Origin: Cyanoderma ruficeps
Taxonomy: Eukaryota > Chordata > Aves > Passeriformes > Timaliidae
Length of the DNA stretch: 64,000 nt
Assembly: GCA_008694505.1 (NCBI GenBank)
Contig: VZDJ01000049.1
Location: 2,696,748 to 2,760,747, forward strand
Direction: 5' to 3'
Positions 1-11,496 of the stretch are shown here, one piece after another. Each line of letters begins with the position of its first letter. Position 1 is the first letter of the stretch. The notes beneath the pieces were generated by a model. It was not told where the DNA came from, did not search any database, and worked only from the letters and a program-made list of their open reading frames with translations. The translations under genes and the position numbers were made by a program.

Positions 1-855
1 CAGCAAAGGTTCCTTTCACCTGATTCTTCAAAAAGCCTGTTGTTTCCCAGAGCAGCCAGCCCTTCCTGAAAGCCTCAACTTCCATCTGGGAATAAAAAAA
101 ATCACCATCTTCAGGCCCCAGAATGAGGCTTGGACAGGTTTTGGTGGGCTCAGGCTCTTTTCCGTGGCTGGGAATGGCACCTGCCAGGAGGGAGAGCATC
201 AAAATCCATCCCTTGGAAAGGCTGAGCAAACCCAGCCGAGCTGGAGAGGGGTTGGAGGGAGCGGTGCTGCTCCAAGAGGATGCCAGGAGGATACAAATCT
301 CCACCTCAGCATCCAAAGAAATAAACATCCCCTTCAGAACTGATGGCTCTTGACGTTCCAGGCTCTGGGCAGCATCAGGAGGGAGGAAGGTGATGCTTTC
401 TGACAGCTCAGCGTGACATCTGGCCAGATCCCCTTTCCCAGGAGTGGAAAGTCACAGGGATTCCCTAAATATTTGGCAGCGGCAAAATGGGATTCTTCAT
501 AACTGCTCCAAGTCCTCGAGCCTTCCCTGTCCTCCAGGATCTGCACCAGGCTCTGGCTGAGCTGTGGGCAGAGGGTTTTGGGTTGGGCTGTTTGCTGTGT
601 TTTGGAAAAGGAGTGGCGGATAAAGGAGTCTGGAGACACGAGGATTGCTTTGGTTCCTCCGAAGCCGCTCGTTTAAATTCAGGCCAAGGTCTCTTGAGTC
701 AGCAGAACTCAGTGGGAGCTCTCACAAAAATAGGGTCTCCTTTGAAAATCCTCATGCTTCCTGTTTGTGCAAGCGCCGTGAGAACTGCCTTTCCCATGGC
801 ACGTCTGGGCTGGAACCAGGAAATAGACGGGAATTTGGAAACAAGGAATAATTGC
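1..855. other. Non-coding, no recognised element
   Basis: Single-copy-looking vertebrate sequence of moderate GC. The longest open frame (487-858, + strand, 123 codons) has no recognisable domain and runs into an A-rich tract, so I do not call it a gene. I see no repeat, RNA gene or promoter here. Confidence 0.6.
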
Positions 856-889
856 TAAAAAAAAAAAAGAAAAAAAAGAAAAAAAAAAA
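856..889. repeat. A-rich tract
   Basis: Nearly pure A with two interrupting G residues. It could mark the tail of a retrocopy on the + strand, but no polyadenylation signal, target-site duplication or recognisable parent gene lies upstream. I therefore treat it as a simple low-complexity tract. Confidence 0.9.
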
Positions 890-984
890 GAGGGAAAGAT
901 AATCGTATTTCTTTTCCCCTCTCAGGCTGAAAGAAAGCTTTGTGTGGTTTGGTATCCTGTGAGTCAACTGTCCTTAACCAGGTT

Positions 985-1065
985 TGGACTGGATGATCCG
1001 TGTTGGATTCAGGGATCCGTGTGGGTGCCTTCCAACTCAGGATATTCCAGACCCTGGGGTGCATC
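985..1065 (+). mobile_element. Degenerate CR1 LINE 3'-end fragment
   Basis: The stretch 'actggatgatc' followed about 40 bases later by 'gtgccttccaactcagga' resembles the last part of the avian CR1 3' UTR, where a 'gatgatct...ggtcccttccaac' pattern precedes the terminal 8-bp repeats. The terminal repeats themselves are not recognisable, and the copy is short and diverged. Orientation is + if the call is right. Confidence 0.45.
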
Positions 1066-1158
1066 AGTCCAACACAGTCTGCTGCAAGGCAGTGCTGGGA
1101 ATCCTGTGAAAACATCATCCTGAGGTGTGTGACTGCCCATGGGTTTGGAACTCACTGG

Positions 1159-1530
1159 GAGAAAATCCTGCTCTGAGAGGAGATTCAACCTGGAGATCCT
1201 GGAGAGAAAATCCTGCTGTGAGAGGGGATCCAAACTGAAATCATGGCGAGAAAATCATTCTTTGAGAGGAGATTCAACCTGGAAATCACAGAGGGAAAAT
1301 CCTGCTCTGAGAGGAGATTCAACCTGGAAATCATGGAGGAAAAATCCTGCTCTGAGAGGGGATCCAAACTGAGATCATGGGGAGAAAATCTTGCTGTGAG
1401 AGGGGATTCCACCTGGAAATCATGGAGGGAAAATCCTGCTCTGAGAGGGGATTCAACCTGAGATCATGGAGGAAAAATCCTGCTGTGAGAGGGGATTCAA
1501 CCTGGAGATCCTGGAGAGAAAATCCTCAAC
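1159..1530. repeat. Minisatellite, about 45-bp unit, about 8 copies
   Basis: A purine-rich unit beginning near 'gagaaaatcctgctctgag' recurs at about 1159, 1204, 1248 and 1292 and onward to 1530, a period of 44-45 bp. Two unit variants mix: one with 'ggattcaacctgg', the other with 'ggatccaaactg'. Because 45 is divisible by three, it creates open frames on both strands with repeated peptides, which should not be taken for proteins. It is the first of six tandem families in the first 15 kb. Confidence 0.93.
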
Positions 1531-2289
1531 CACTTTTCAGAGGGGTTCAGCACCACCCACATGTACCAGGTCACTGAGCACCTTCATTTTAAGGTTGAGA
1601 AAGGGAGTTTCCCTTGGGTATTGGAGGATATTTCTGCCTTAAACATTCCCTATTACACCACAGCATTTCCTGCCATCACCTTCCCATGCTTGTAGAAAAC
1701 AAAAATCTTAGAAGATTTCTGCAATAAAGAACACAGCACGACCTAAACTTTTTTTTGTTTGTTTGTTTGGTTTTGCTTTTGAGGTTTAGAAATCTGCAGG
1801 TTTTGTGACATAAAAAGAAAGGGTTTTTTTGTGACATTAAGAAGTTTTTTTGCTAAAAAATTACCTCAGCTCAGGAGAAAAAACACCCCCAGTGCTGCCC
1901 TGGCTGCATCGGGGCCATCGATTCTCATGGGGACAGTGTCACCTGTGGCTCCTGCTCCACCCCGAGCCCTGCTCAGCCCGTCCCTCCGTGCCTCTCCCCC
2001 GGGGCAGGGCTCATTTATCTCCCCAGAGGTCTGGCAGGGTGCACAGCTCCCTCTGGGAACGCTCCAGGCTGGGCTGGATGTGCTGCTGATGGATGCCCCG
2101 CCACGGCTGAGCTATTTCAGGGCCTGGGGAAGGCACAACTGCGCACCCGGAGATAAATTGTGTGCTGCTGATGGGAGCTGGCTCAGAGCCACTGCTGCTG
2201 CTCCTCAGCCTGCCTGAAACCCTCTGCTCGTGTTCCAGAGCAGCTCTCCTGTCTTCAGTCCCTGCTGGACCTCATTCCCTCAGTCATTC
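1531..2289. other. Non-coding, no recognised element
   Basis: AT-rich up to about 1860, including a T-rich run near 1749-1770, then GC-rich to about 2289. The open frame 1831-2217 (+, 128 codons) is proline/alanine-rich with no recognised domain and looks like a chance frame in GC-rich DNA. Confidence 0.55.
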
Positions 2290-2456
2290 CCTGAGCTGGG
2301 GGTGTTTTTCCTGGAGAAAAGGAGACTCAGAGGTGACCTTGTCACTCTCTACAACCCCCTGAAGGGTGGCTGTGCCCAGGTGGGGTTGGTCTCTCTCTCC
2401 AGGCAGCACTGACAGAACCAGAGGACACAGCCTCAAGCTGCACCAAGGGAAANCTG
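2290..2456 (+). mobile_element. CR1 LINE fragment (3' region)
   Basis: The run 'ctggagaaaaggagactcag', then 'gtgacc', 'actctctacaac', 'ctgaa', 'ggtggctgtgcccagg', 'gttggtctct' and 'cctcaagctgcacca' follows, in order, the sense strand of the avian CR1 3' region. The 3' end of the element is missing. The fragment fades out at the ambiguous base at 2453. Confidence 0.88.
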
Positions 2457-4802
2457 GGGTGTCCCAATCCAAGCAGGAGCTGTCCCTGTGTCCATTCCTG
2501 CTGGGACATCCCTCCCTGGGGCACCTGCTGGCTGCACACGGAGATCGTTGGCTCCCCTGCAGCGGCAGCTGGTGGCCACATGTCGTGTCCCACAGCGCTC
2601 CCAGAGCTCTGGGGACAGTTTAATCTTCTGCCACAGGCATTTTCTAGGGCTTGTCCCCATCCTTGGTGACAGCTCCGTGCTTCTTTCCCTTTCTCATCTC
2701 CCTGTATCCCTGCCTGACCTGGCCTCGGTGATCCCCAGCAGCTGGATTTGGCTCACACAGCTCTGACAGCAAAGCTCTGCCTCTTCAACAGCAAAATTCA
2801 GTCTCAATGAGCTGCAGCCACTGGATTTGTCTGTGCATGAGGGTTCTTGGGGCTTTTCCTTTGTTTGTGTCCAAAATCCACCGTGGAGAAAATATTTTTG
2901 TGCTCTGTAATCCCCCCTGGCACTGACATTTGTCCCTCTGCTTCCAGCAAAACACCCCATTCCCATCTTGATTGGGAAAAAACCTTCCATCTAAGGACTC
3001 TCTGGGATCGGAAATCTCTAAAATGGGAATGAACTTTTCCAAGCCTGTCTGCTTCATAAGGATTCAATCCTGCTCCCATCTGGGTGCCAGGGGGGGCTGG
3101 ATTAGAGGGATCAAACCACGGAGTCCTCCTGCAGGCAGTGGATTCACAGGAGTGCCTTCAGTAAAGACCAGCGGAGTCCTGAAGAACAAAGCTCACCCTA
3201 GAGAAATAAACGGATTTGATCCACATAAAGTTGGTTTGGTTTTTTTTTTTCCCCTCCTTACCCACCAGTTGTGGTGTTACGTGGGCAGCACACTCGGAGA
3301 AAACTCTGGAGAGCTGAATCCAGGATGAACCACGACAACAGATTTTGAGGAGAACTTGACCTTTGAGAGAGGCCTGAGCTTTGGGTGGGCCACTCCAGCA
3401 CAGGAATTTTAACCTGCCCAGTGAACCTGGAGCCTTTTGGCTCCCAAATCCTCATTTTTGTCACCTACCCTGGGAGGAAATCTGAAGTAGAGCCCAGTTG
3501 CCCTCAAACCATTGGATTGCAGGTTTGAGGGAAGCAGAGGACTGGGATGTGGGGCTGACTCAGAGAGCTCTGAGAGAGAGGGAAGAAGGGCCAGGGTCTG
3601 CTTGGTAGGGGGAGATGTTTTTGCCCTCTAAAACCAGCTCAGTGTTAAAAACCTCCCCTGAGCCAAAACGATCCCATAAAACCTTTTTTGATTTAAAAAC
3701 GCAAACATTTATCAATAAAAGCTCCTTTGCCCCGTTGCCTAAACCAATGGGAGAAAACGATAAAAACCGGATTGTGGAGCCAAATATCACACAATTAACC
3801 AAAAGCAGGAGCTGGATGTCTGCGGCTCATTTTGATCTCCTTCAGGTGAGATCCTGCCCCTTTGCTGGTTCAGGTTGTTTTTGAGGCCCTTTCCTGCTCA
3901 TCTCTCCTTTTTCTCAAGGCATCATTCAGGACCCACCTGGCATTGGGAGCTTTGGGAGCTTTTCCCCTCAAACGAAATCTTAAATAGGATCTGCTTTGGG
4001 TTTTAATGGGAAAGAAACAAAAAATAAAGAATTGTAAACAAGCGCCGCGAGGCCCCAGCAGCTATTTGGTGACTCAGAGTCTCAGACTGTGAGGATTTAA
4101 AAAGAAAAACCCCAAATCCCTCCAGCCACTTCACCAGCGTGGAGCGTGGAGCTGTTTGAGATGCACGGAGGAATCTTTCCGTGTGCTGCCATCAGGTGTT
4201 TGGTTCTCTGTGTCAGAAACCACCTCCAAGTTTTGGTTTTTTTCTTTTTTTCCTTGGGAATAATGAAGGCTGACGAGTCAAAATTCCTCTTTTAACCAAA
4301 GCTGAGCATAATTTAACCCTTCAAGGATCCCCTCAGTGCCACAGCTCCACGAAAGGGTGACACAGGAACGAGACATTTTTTATCTGCAAGTCCACTAAGG
4401 CCTTTTAATGGTGAAATCCCCTCAGGAATATTTTACAGAGCACGAATAAACCAGTGAGTTCTTCTTCCCTGCAGGGCCAGGAAAGCCTAAAGGAGGGAAA
4501 ATTCACAGTTCTTACGTGGCATTTTATTTTTATCACACGACAGATTATTATAATACAGATTTTCTAGGTATTTATAATATTGTACGATGGCTCTGAAAGC
4601 AGGAAGAGCTGAGAACTCCCCCGAAAAATTGTTATTTCTTAGGTGTTGACAGAAAAAAAATCATCTTTCACCATTTTCTCTGCCCCTAAATACTGTGGGA
4701 GCAATCCTTGAACTTTTTCCTCAAATGGTGGAATTCCCACTGGAGGGGCTGGGAGGCTTGAAAGGGTCAAGCCTCTGTTTTTACAAGGCAACAAATGGCA
4801 GG
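2457..4802. other. Non-coding, no recognised element
   Basis: About 2.3 kb without a supportable gene or interspersed repeat. There are short T-rich runs near 3240-3251 and 4230-4252. A perfect AP-1-type TGACTCA occurs at 4070-4076 beside a small CpG cluster (4041-4052). A single such site is expected by chance at this length, so I do not call it an element. Confidence 0.55.
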
Positions 4803-4866
4803 AGTTTAAAAAAAAAAAGGCAGAAAAAGAGAGGCAAAAGGGGAAAAAACAAAAAAGAAGAAAGTT
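4803..4866. repeat. Purine-rich low-complexity tract
   Basis: About 60 bases of A with scattered G, and only rare pyrimidines. It lies just upstream of the 164-bp tandem repeat. Confidence 0.8.
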
Positions 4867-4889
4867 TTTCAGCCTCTACTCTCTTTAAA

Positions 4890-5384
4890 GGCAGTTATAT
4901 GGGATTTGCTTGACTGCTTATCTCCCTGTTCCCTCTTTTCAAAGCTGGGCTTGAGTTCAGAGGGAGGAATTTGGGATTTGAGGGAGTTGGTGACCAAAGC
5001 CTGACCCAACCCCACTGGCATTCCCAGGAATGGGGCTGGAAAAGTCCTGGAATTGCATTTATATGGGATTTGCTTGCCTTCTTATCTCCCTGTTCTCTCT
5101 TTTCAAAGCTGGGGTTGAGTTCAGAGGGAGGAATTTGGGATTTGAGGGCGTTGGTGACCAAAGCCTGACCGAGCCCCGTTGGCATTCCCAGGAATGGGGC
5201 TGGAAAAGTCGTGGAATTGCAGCTATATGGGATTTGATTTCCTTATCTCCTTGTTCCCCATTTCAAAGCTGGGGTGAAGTTCAGAGGGAGGAATTTGGGA
5301 CTCCAGGGCGTTGGTGACCAAAGCCTGACCCAACCCCATTGGCATTCCCAGAAATAGGGCTGGAAAAATCCTGGAATTGCCGTG
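4890..5384. repeat. Tandem repeat, 164-bp unit, three copies
   Basis: Copies start at about 4896, 5060 and 5224 (at 'tatatgggatttg'), exactly 164 bp apart. Each unit carries, in order, 'ttatctcc', 'tttcaaagctggg', 'gttcagagggaggaatttgg', 'ttggtgaccaaagcctgacc' and 'ggctggaaaa'. The third copy is the most diverged and has compensating small indels. The unit is nearly nucleosome length. I do not recognise it as a named satellite. Confidence 0.95.
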
Positions 5385-6520
5385 ATTTCACCCCAAATAT
5401 CCATTCAGGAGCTGGCTGAGTGCTCAGCAGTTTTGGGATTTGCTGGGGGAAGGGAGGTGCCGTCAGGGAATCCGAACATCCAGAGGGGCTCTGTGGAAAC
5501 CTCGGCTCACGTTGGGCACTGGAACGTTCGCTCTGAAAAGGAACTCGAGGAGGCAAAGCTTCATTTCCTGAGGTTTAAGGAACTTTATTAAATTTTCGTT
5601 TTCCCCCCTCCCTCCGCCGCAGGGTTGGCAGAGCAGGAGAAGCAGCCTCGGTGTGAAAGGGCTTTTTAGAGGGGAATCCAAGGAATCGTTGCCCTGATAA
5701 AGGGAAAACCAAGGGGAGGGAACTTTTGAGCTCTCGCAGGTGATCTGAGATGTACAAACAAAATCACTTTACCTGCCTCACAGTCATAAATTGAGTTTCT
5801 TATTTTAAAAACCCCATGGACCATCCGTGGTCCAATGGAAATGCCCAAAAAATGATTTGGGACAACATTTGCTCACCAAGCACTGTCCAAAGCCCTGATT
5901 GCAAATTAACGTGCGGACAACAGAAATGCCGATTGAAGAAACAGCAACATTTCACACCAAAATTAAGAACGACGCCTCGAAGATCCCAGTTTTAATCTCT
6001 CATTCATCCCAGTAAAGACAGGTGAGGTTTTCTTCCCAACATGTTTATTTATTTGGGTTTTTTGGTGGCTTCAACGTGTGAGAAGCGGACGAGGAGAAGA
6101 CGGAGGTGGGAAAAGGACGGAGGTTTTTTGGGGACAAGCCCACGGCGGGGTGCAGCGACCCTGGGAGTGTTTTTTGGCCAAACTGTGCAATCTTGAGGAG
6201 CAGAACGGAGCCAGGACTCCTCTCAGCCCCAGTGGAGCATCTCCATCATGGACAGGAGCTGATCCACCCTCAGGAGTGGCACTGCCCCAGCACAGGCTGT
6301 GGAGGCACAACATCGGAAATGTGCATTAAAAATTCCTGCAGGTGGTGGGTTTGTTAAAATCTGAACAGATTTGAGGAGTTTGGATCAATTCACGGGCCCT
6401 GCAAAGCCCTTTTCCCTCCCTGGTGGTGTCAACGTGGGAGAACGTCCCTGGAGGGTTGTTTTGGCGATGCTCCCCATCCCTGCTGGGTGCAAACTGCAAA
6501 GGGTGGGAAACTGGATTTAT
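5385..6520. other. Non-coding, no recognised element
   Basis: Moderate GC, falling to AT-rich at 5760-6060. Short open frames on both strands show no domain. No repeat or RNA gene recognised. Confidence 0.55.
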
Positions 6521-6548
6521 TTTTCTTTTCTTTTCTTTTCTTTCCCTG
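6521..6548. repeat. (TTTTC)n microsatellite
   Basis: About five pentanucleotide units on the + strand. Confidence 0.85.
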
Positions 6549-8096
6549 GGTTTGTTTCCTAAGTCCTAAGACTTGGTATTTTAAGGGTCTTTGGAGGATC
6601 ACACTTAGGATTTAATTGTAGAATCATAGAGATGTGAAATTGGATATAACTTCATTTCCTCCATCAGCCCCTTCAGTCCCAGTGATAGTATTAATTGAGT
6701 TACACATCCGTGATGTCCATCCTGAAGTCTGGTTGCAGTACCAGTAATTCAGACAAGGATCAAATAATATTTTTCTTCCGAGGAAGTATCATATAGATTT
6801 CCTACATATACTTTTGGAAAGATTGAAAATATATTAAACATGCAGCACNACAAAACCTTTTTTCCGTTTCTTTCTCCTTTGTGTTTCATTTTGTGTCCTG
6901 CTCCTGTCACTGCATCGGAAAGTTTTTCCATCCCAATATTTGCTTTTAAAGATATCAGATTAATACTAATAATAAAAAAAATTATATTGAAAAGCAATTT
7001 GAAAGCTTTTCCCTTCTTTTTTTCTTCACTGATCTTCTGAAAGCTGTGAGGACAGGCTGCTGCAGGTGTCCCTGCTGTTCCTGAGAGGAATGGGATGGAT
7101 TTGGGTAGAAGCAAGCGGTACTCAGGGAATTTATCCACTTCTTCCTTCCCACAGCAGGGAGTGCCCCTTCATCCTCACCCAGTTTGGTATTTTCCTCCCT
7201 GTGACCCCACAACAAACCCCAGGACCATCCACCCACCTGCAAACGGGGATTTTAGTGCCAGGTGCTGGCGCTGTCACAGGTGCTTTGGCATCACGTTCTG
7301 ATAAAAACAAGATTTTTTTTTTTTTTTTGAGATTTTTGTGGTTCCACTGCCTGAGTTCAGACGCGTGTCCCACAATTAACAGCTCTGGAAGCCTCCCCTG
7401 GCTGCATCCCCGCCTCTGGATTCCTCTCCCTGCACTTCCAGCCTCGCTTTTAGCTGCAGGAAGGGAATCAGCTTTGGTGTGTCGTTCGGCATTCCCCCGC
7501 TTAGGAAAGCAAGAATGTTTTCTGAGCGCTGTGAAACGCTTTTCTCTAAGGCTGGGACGTAAAGCCTCGATTATCCCTCGGTGCATTTCACTCCATCAAA
7601 TATGAAAACCCCCAGATTTTCTGGGATTTAACTCGCAGGCAGACTCAGGACACTTAACCAAACATTTTGTGCAATGAAAAAAAAAAAACCACGAGGGCTG
7701 ATGGGGAGGGAGAGGAGGGGCTGGGATCAGCCCTGGGGATTTTCTTTCCATCCCTTCCACTGATTTTGCTGCAGCTTTGGGGTGAATCCTCAATCCTTTT
7801 CTTCATGAATCATAAAATGGATCTTACAGCTGCCAGGAGAAGGGATGTCTGTGGAGTTTCCCCGGCAGACACAAAGGGGTTTCACAGAGATGTACAAACC
7901 ACAGTTTGCTCAGGGCTCTGTTGCTGCTGGTGCCTTTCCCCCCCTCTCCCCTGAGCCTGCGGCTGTAAATCCACATCTCCAAAGGGATCGGATCCATCCC
8001 ATAAAACTGGGAGGGTTTCCTGGGATCCTCAGTGGTGCCAGAGCTGTTCCCATTGCCATCAGCAGGGTCACGGGACAATTCCAGCAGAACTTTTGT
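6549..8096. other. Non-coding, with short homopolymers
   Basis: There is an ambiguous base at 6849, a 16-base T run at 7313-7328 and a short A run near 7677-7688. AT-rich to about 7040, then GC-richer. Frames such as 7066-7605 (+) and 7131-7586 (-) overlap antisense to each other and carry no known domain, so I read them as chance. Confidence 0.55.
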
Positions 8097-8416
8097 CCCT
8101 TCCCATTTTTCCAGGGCCATTTTTTTGTCCCTTCCCGTTTTTCCAAGGCTGTGTTTTTTATCCCTTCCCATTTTTCCAGAGCTGTTTCTTCATCCCTTCC
8201 CATTTTTCCAGGGCTGTGTTTTTTCATCCCTTCTCGTTTTTCCAGGGTTGTTTTCTTGTCCCTTCCCATTTTCCCAGGGCTGTGTTTTTCATCCCTTCCC
8301 AATTTTCCAGGGCTGTTTTTTTATCCATTCCCGTTTTTCCAGGGCTGTGGTTTTTTGTCCCTTCCCATTTTTCCAGGGCTGATTTTTTTGTCCATTCCCA
8401 TTTTTCCAGGGGCTGC
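8097..8416. repeat. Minisatellite, 32-34-bp unit, ten copies
   Basis: A pyrimidine-rich unit of the form 'cccttcccatttttccag' plus 'ggctgtgtttttt' starts at 8097, 8129, 8162, 8194, 8228, 8260, 8293, 8325, 8359 and 8392, so the period wobbles between 32 and 34 bp. The wobble comes mostly from T-run length. It underlies the long frame 7845-8723 (+), whose peptide is a run of similar F/P-rich blocks; that frame should not be annotated as a protein. Its reverse complement contains CTGGAAAAA, also found in the 34-bp array near 12.3 kb. Confidence 0.95.
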
Positions 8417-8452
8417 AACTCTCCCTCCGCTTGGCCTCCAGGCTGGGGGAAG

Positions 8453-8482
8453 GCAAAAAAAAAAAAAAAAGGTGTTTTTTTT
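8453..8482. repeat. A run followed by T run
   Basis: About 18 A, then GGTG, then about 8 T. This could fold as a small hairpin. It is probably low-complexity expansion next to the minisatellite. Confidence 0.85.
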
Positions 8483-9955
8483 TCCTGCCTCCCACCTCCA
8501 GCAGAACGATAACCCGGGAGCCCCTTGGAGTTTGGCAGCGACTCCCTCCCTGTGCATTCAGAACGATCCGGCGAGCTCTGAACTCACCAGTCTGAACGAA
8601 AACCCAACTGGTCCCAGGCCTGAGGGTCACAGGAGACCTGCTCTAACGTATGGAAATATCCCACTCAAATCCCAGCTTTTGCAAAGGAATAAAAAAATTC
8701 CAGCAGCAGGAATAAAAAAATGAGATTTTAAACCCCTGAAGCTCTGGGGTGACTCTTTTCAGCGTTTGTGTCCTGTCGGCTCTGCAGTCTCTCTCTGCTT
8801 TTCGCCGTGAAAAATGATCTTGATTTTAGCAAATATTGATTTTTGGGGTTTTTTTTAAAATGTATTAGGCGAGTTTTTTATAATGCCTGCTTGGATTCTG
8901 ATTTTTGTTTTTATTATCGTCGTTATTCTTAGAAGGTCACTGAGGAAAGGGAAGGGTTCTTGTTTGGGAGTTAAGGAAAGTGGTGGGAATCCATTCCAGC
9001 TGAAAGCTGGCAAGAGTTCTCAGCCTGCAAGCAGAATTGGTCATTTTTCCCTGCAGATTAAAAGAGAGAAAAAAAAAAAAGCATTTGGCTCTGTTTGTTG
9101 TAGAGGAATGCAGAGAAAAAGGACAGGGAGAGGGAGACAGAAGAAGCAAAATGTTTGTGATTTATGGGAAATTTTGCAACTTCCAACCAGCCCTGTGGGA
9201 TGACCTGTTGTCTTGAAATTAAAAAAAAACCAAAAAAAACACCCCAAAAACAAACAAATAAATCAGGGAACGATTCCCGAGGTTTATCCCAGCGCCACTG
9301 GGCAGAAACTTTCCCTGATTTTGGGTTGCAGTGAGAAATCCCCCAGGGCAGCAGCAGTTCCCAGCCCCAGGGAGGGCCGTGAAAGGCAATATTGGGATGT
9401 TTCCCAGGGGACTTTCACTCCCTCTGGGATCCGGGGCAGGAATGTCTGTGGAAGTTGATGGAGCTGCCTCGAGTTTGGGTCTGTCCCGTGACACGGCTCC
9501 TGAAAATGACGGCGCGACATTCACAGACCTCCCTCTCCCCTGGGAGCCCGCCGTGCCGACCGAGCTGGAGCTGGAGCTGGCTCTGCTCCGAGGAATCAGC
9601 ACAAAGTGGGTTTTTTTTTATTTTATTTTTATTTTTGCTTTTTCTTTATGCTACTGTTGAGGGGAAGGAAAGGATTTCTCCCAATCTGCATGGAGGCGAG
9701 GAAGAAATGAGGATTTCGGGAGGTTCCCTGGAGCCGGGCAGGCAGGGATGCCGGCGGCAGGAAGGTGGATGTTGTCTGCACTCGGCCTGCCTCGGCCTTC
9801 CAGCGGTTTCTGGGGCTGGTGGAATGAGTCTGGATCCACAGACACTCCTTGGAAGTGGGGCTTCATCCTTCCAGCTGGCAGGACTGCTGAGGGGACCCGA
9901 GCTGGGACCTCAGGAGAGGCGGGGCTGCTGCCAGAAGTTCCTACAGAGGATTGCA
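8483..9955. other. Non-coding, no recognised element
   Basis: Mixed composition, with A-rich stretches at about 9069-9080 and 9221-9250 and a T-rich stretch at 9609-9640. No exon, RNA gene or interspersed repeat recognised. Confidence 0.55.
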
Positions 9956-9999
9956 AAAATCCCTTTCCCTTCCCTTCCCTTCCCTTNNNNNNNNNNNNN
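9956..9999. repeat. (TTCCC)n microsatellite ending in a 13-base gap
   Basis: Pyrimidine-only TTCCC-type units run straight into N at 9987-9999. The true array length is unknown, since the gap starts inside the repeat. Confidence 0.9.
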
Positions 10000-10996
10000 C
10001 CCGTTCCTGCCGCTGTTCCCAGTTTGTCCCAGAGCAGGCACGGATGGAGCAGCACTGGGAAAATCAACCCCAAGTTGGACAGGACCGTCCCTTTGACGTT
10101 GGAGATAAATCTGCTCCGGCCTCACTTTAGTTTTCCACCGTCGTCCCTTAAAAAGGACTTTCTTGGCAGCGGATCCTGTGGGAGCTGCGCTTTTCCAGCA
10201 GCCATGGGATTTCCAGGGACCAGGGATTTCGCGGTCACCGGCGAGAGTGTTTGCATCAGGAATGTTTTTTGGTGTTTTTTTCCCCCCCCTCAGAGATTTC
10301 ACTTCCTCAGAACACCGGCCCTGGGGACTCAGCATCGTCAAAACAGCTCAGGTTTTGCACTGCAGTGGGTGGACACCCAAAACGGCCTTTCCAGCAAACT
10401 GGAAAAGTTGCTTTTCGCTGGTAAAAAGAGTCATTTCCTCGCCTGGTAGGAGGAGGAGGAGGTGGAAAAGTTCTCCCATGCTTTGGGGTCAGGGAGACGG
10501 AGATCCCAGAGCTGGCGCGGGGAAAGGGAACCAAAAGAGAAGCTGAAGCGGTTTCTCCTCATGGGAAATTCGCTCCAAGGTCTGCGTGGAGAAGCTTGGC
10601 TGGTCCCACACGGAGCCCTGGGGGCTCTCTGACCTCGGCACTTTCCGTTTTCTTGGATTTGTTGGGATTTTTGTCCCTGTCCGAGTCACTCGGCTTCCAT
10701 TTATTTAATGGCCAGTTGATTGAAGGACTTGGAGCCTGGGATTTCTGGGAGGTTTGTGCAGCATCACGAGATCCGCTCCCAACTCGGTGACATCCCGGTT
10801 TTATTTGGAATTCCTGTGCTAGAAAGCACACCCTTTATTTTTACCCTCTTCCAGGCTTTCCATGGCGTTTTGGAAACTATAAAAAGGCACTTTCAGGAGA
10901 GCGAAATAGCAACAACACCTTTAAAGTCCATTGACATATTTTGGACCGTGAGAGCTTTCACAGAAGGACAGAATGGAAAAATAAGTGATATTTTGC
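10000..10996. other. Non-coding, no recognised element
   Basis: GC-moderate sequence. A T then C run ending in CAG at 10264-10291 resembles a splice acceptor, but the downstream frames show no domain and no matching donor structure is evident, so I do not call an exon. Confidence 0.5.
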
Positions 10997-11031
10997 TTTT
11001 TTTTTTTTNNTTTTTTAAAAAAAAAAAAAAA
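10997..11031. repeat. T run abutting A run, with 2-base N
   Basis: About 18 T (N at 11009-11010 inside) followed directly by 15 A. This is a perfect inverted repeat that could extrude or stall sequencing, which probably explains the N. Confidence 0.9.
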
Positions 11032-11359
11032 GAGAAAAAATTATCCTTCCTAAATAGGGACAGTTGGCATCTGCACCTCCTTCTTTGCTACAAAATCCTG
11101 TCCCGGTCTTTGCTGCCGGACCTATTCCGTAGCAAAAATAGCACATGGAAAATTTTTGTCCCAGAGGTTGTTGCCAGCCGAGCGCTCAGCCCGCTGCTTT
11201 CAAGTGACTAATTTAGAGCAAGGTTTGACTCGAGAGAGCTCGAAGTGATGGTGTCATTGCCTTCCTTGTCACATCCAGGTAAAACTTGTGGGAAGAGCTG
11301 TGACAAGTTCAGCCTGAGCCTAAAACGGCCAGGAAAACAGCCAAGGAAATTGTGAGTGA
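11032..11359. other. Non-coding spacer
   Basis: About 330 bases with nothing recognised. Confidence 0.5.
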
Positions 11360-11496
11360 TCACAAAATCACGGAATGGGTTGGGGTGGAAGCGACCTTAA
11401 AGCTCATCTCACTCCCTGCCATGAGCAAGGGACGTTTTCCACTGTCCCAGGTTGCTCCAAGCCCTGTCCAACCTGGCCTTGGACACTTCCAGGGAT
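11360..11496 (-). mobile_element. CR1 LINE 3'-end fragment
   Basis: Read on the + strand this is the reverse complement of the CR1 3' end: 'aatgggttggggtggaag' then 'accttaaagctcatctcact', 'ccactgtcccaggttgctcc', 'gtccaacctggccttggaca' and 'cttccagggatg'. The 8-bp terminal repeats are reduced to 'caaaatcacggaatgg'. The fragment is truncated at its 5' side after about 137 bp, as is typical for CR1. Confidence 0.95.

Noticed and set aside
487..889. Retrocopied gene with poly-A tail
   Set aside because: No polyadenylation signal, target duplication or recognisable parent protein; the A tract is impure.
6612..6700. Possible CR1 3' end ('gtagaatcatagagatg')
   Set aside because: Only the first bases resemble the CR1 terminal repeats; the following sequence does not match any CR1 3' region I know.
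10264..10450. Splice-acceptor-like pyrimidine run ending in CAG
   Set aside because: Downstream frames have no domain or donor; pyrimidine runs are common here.
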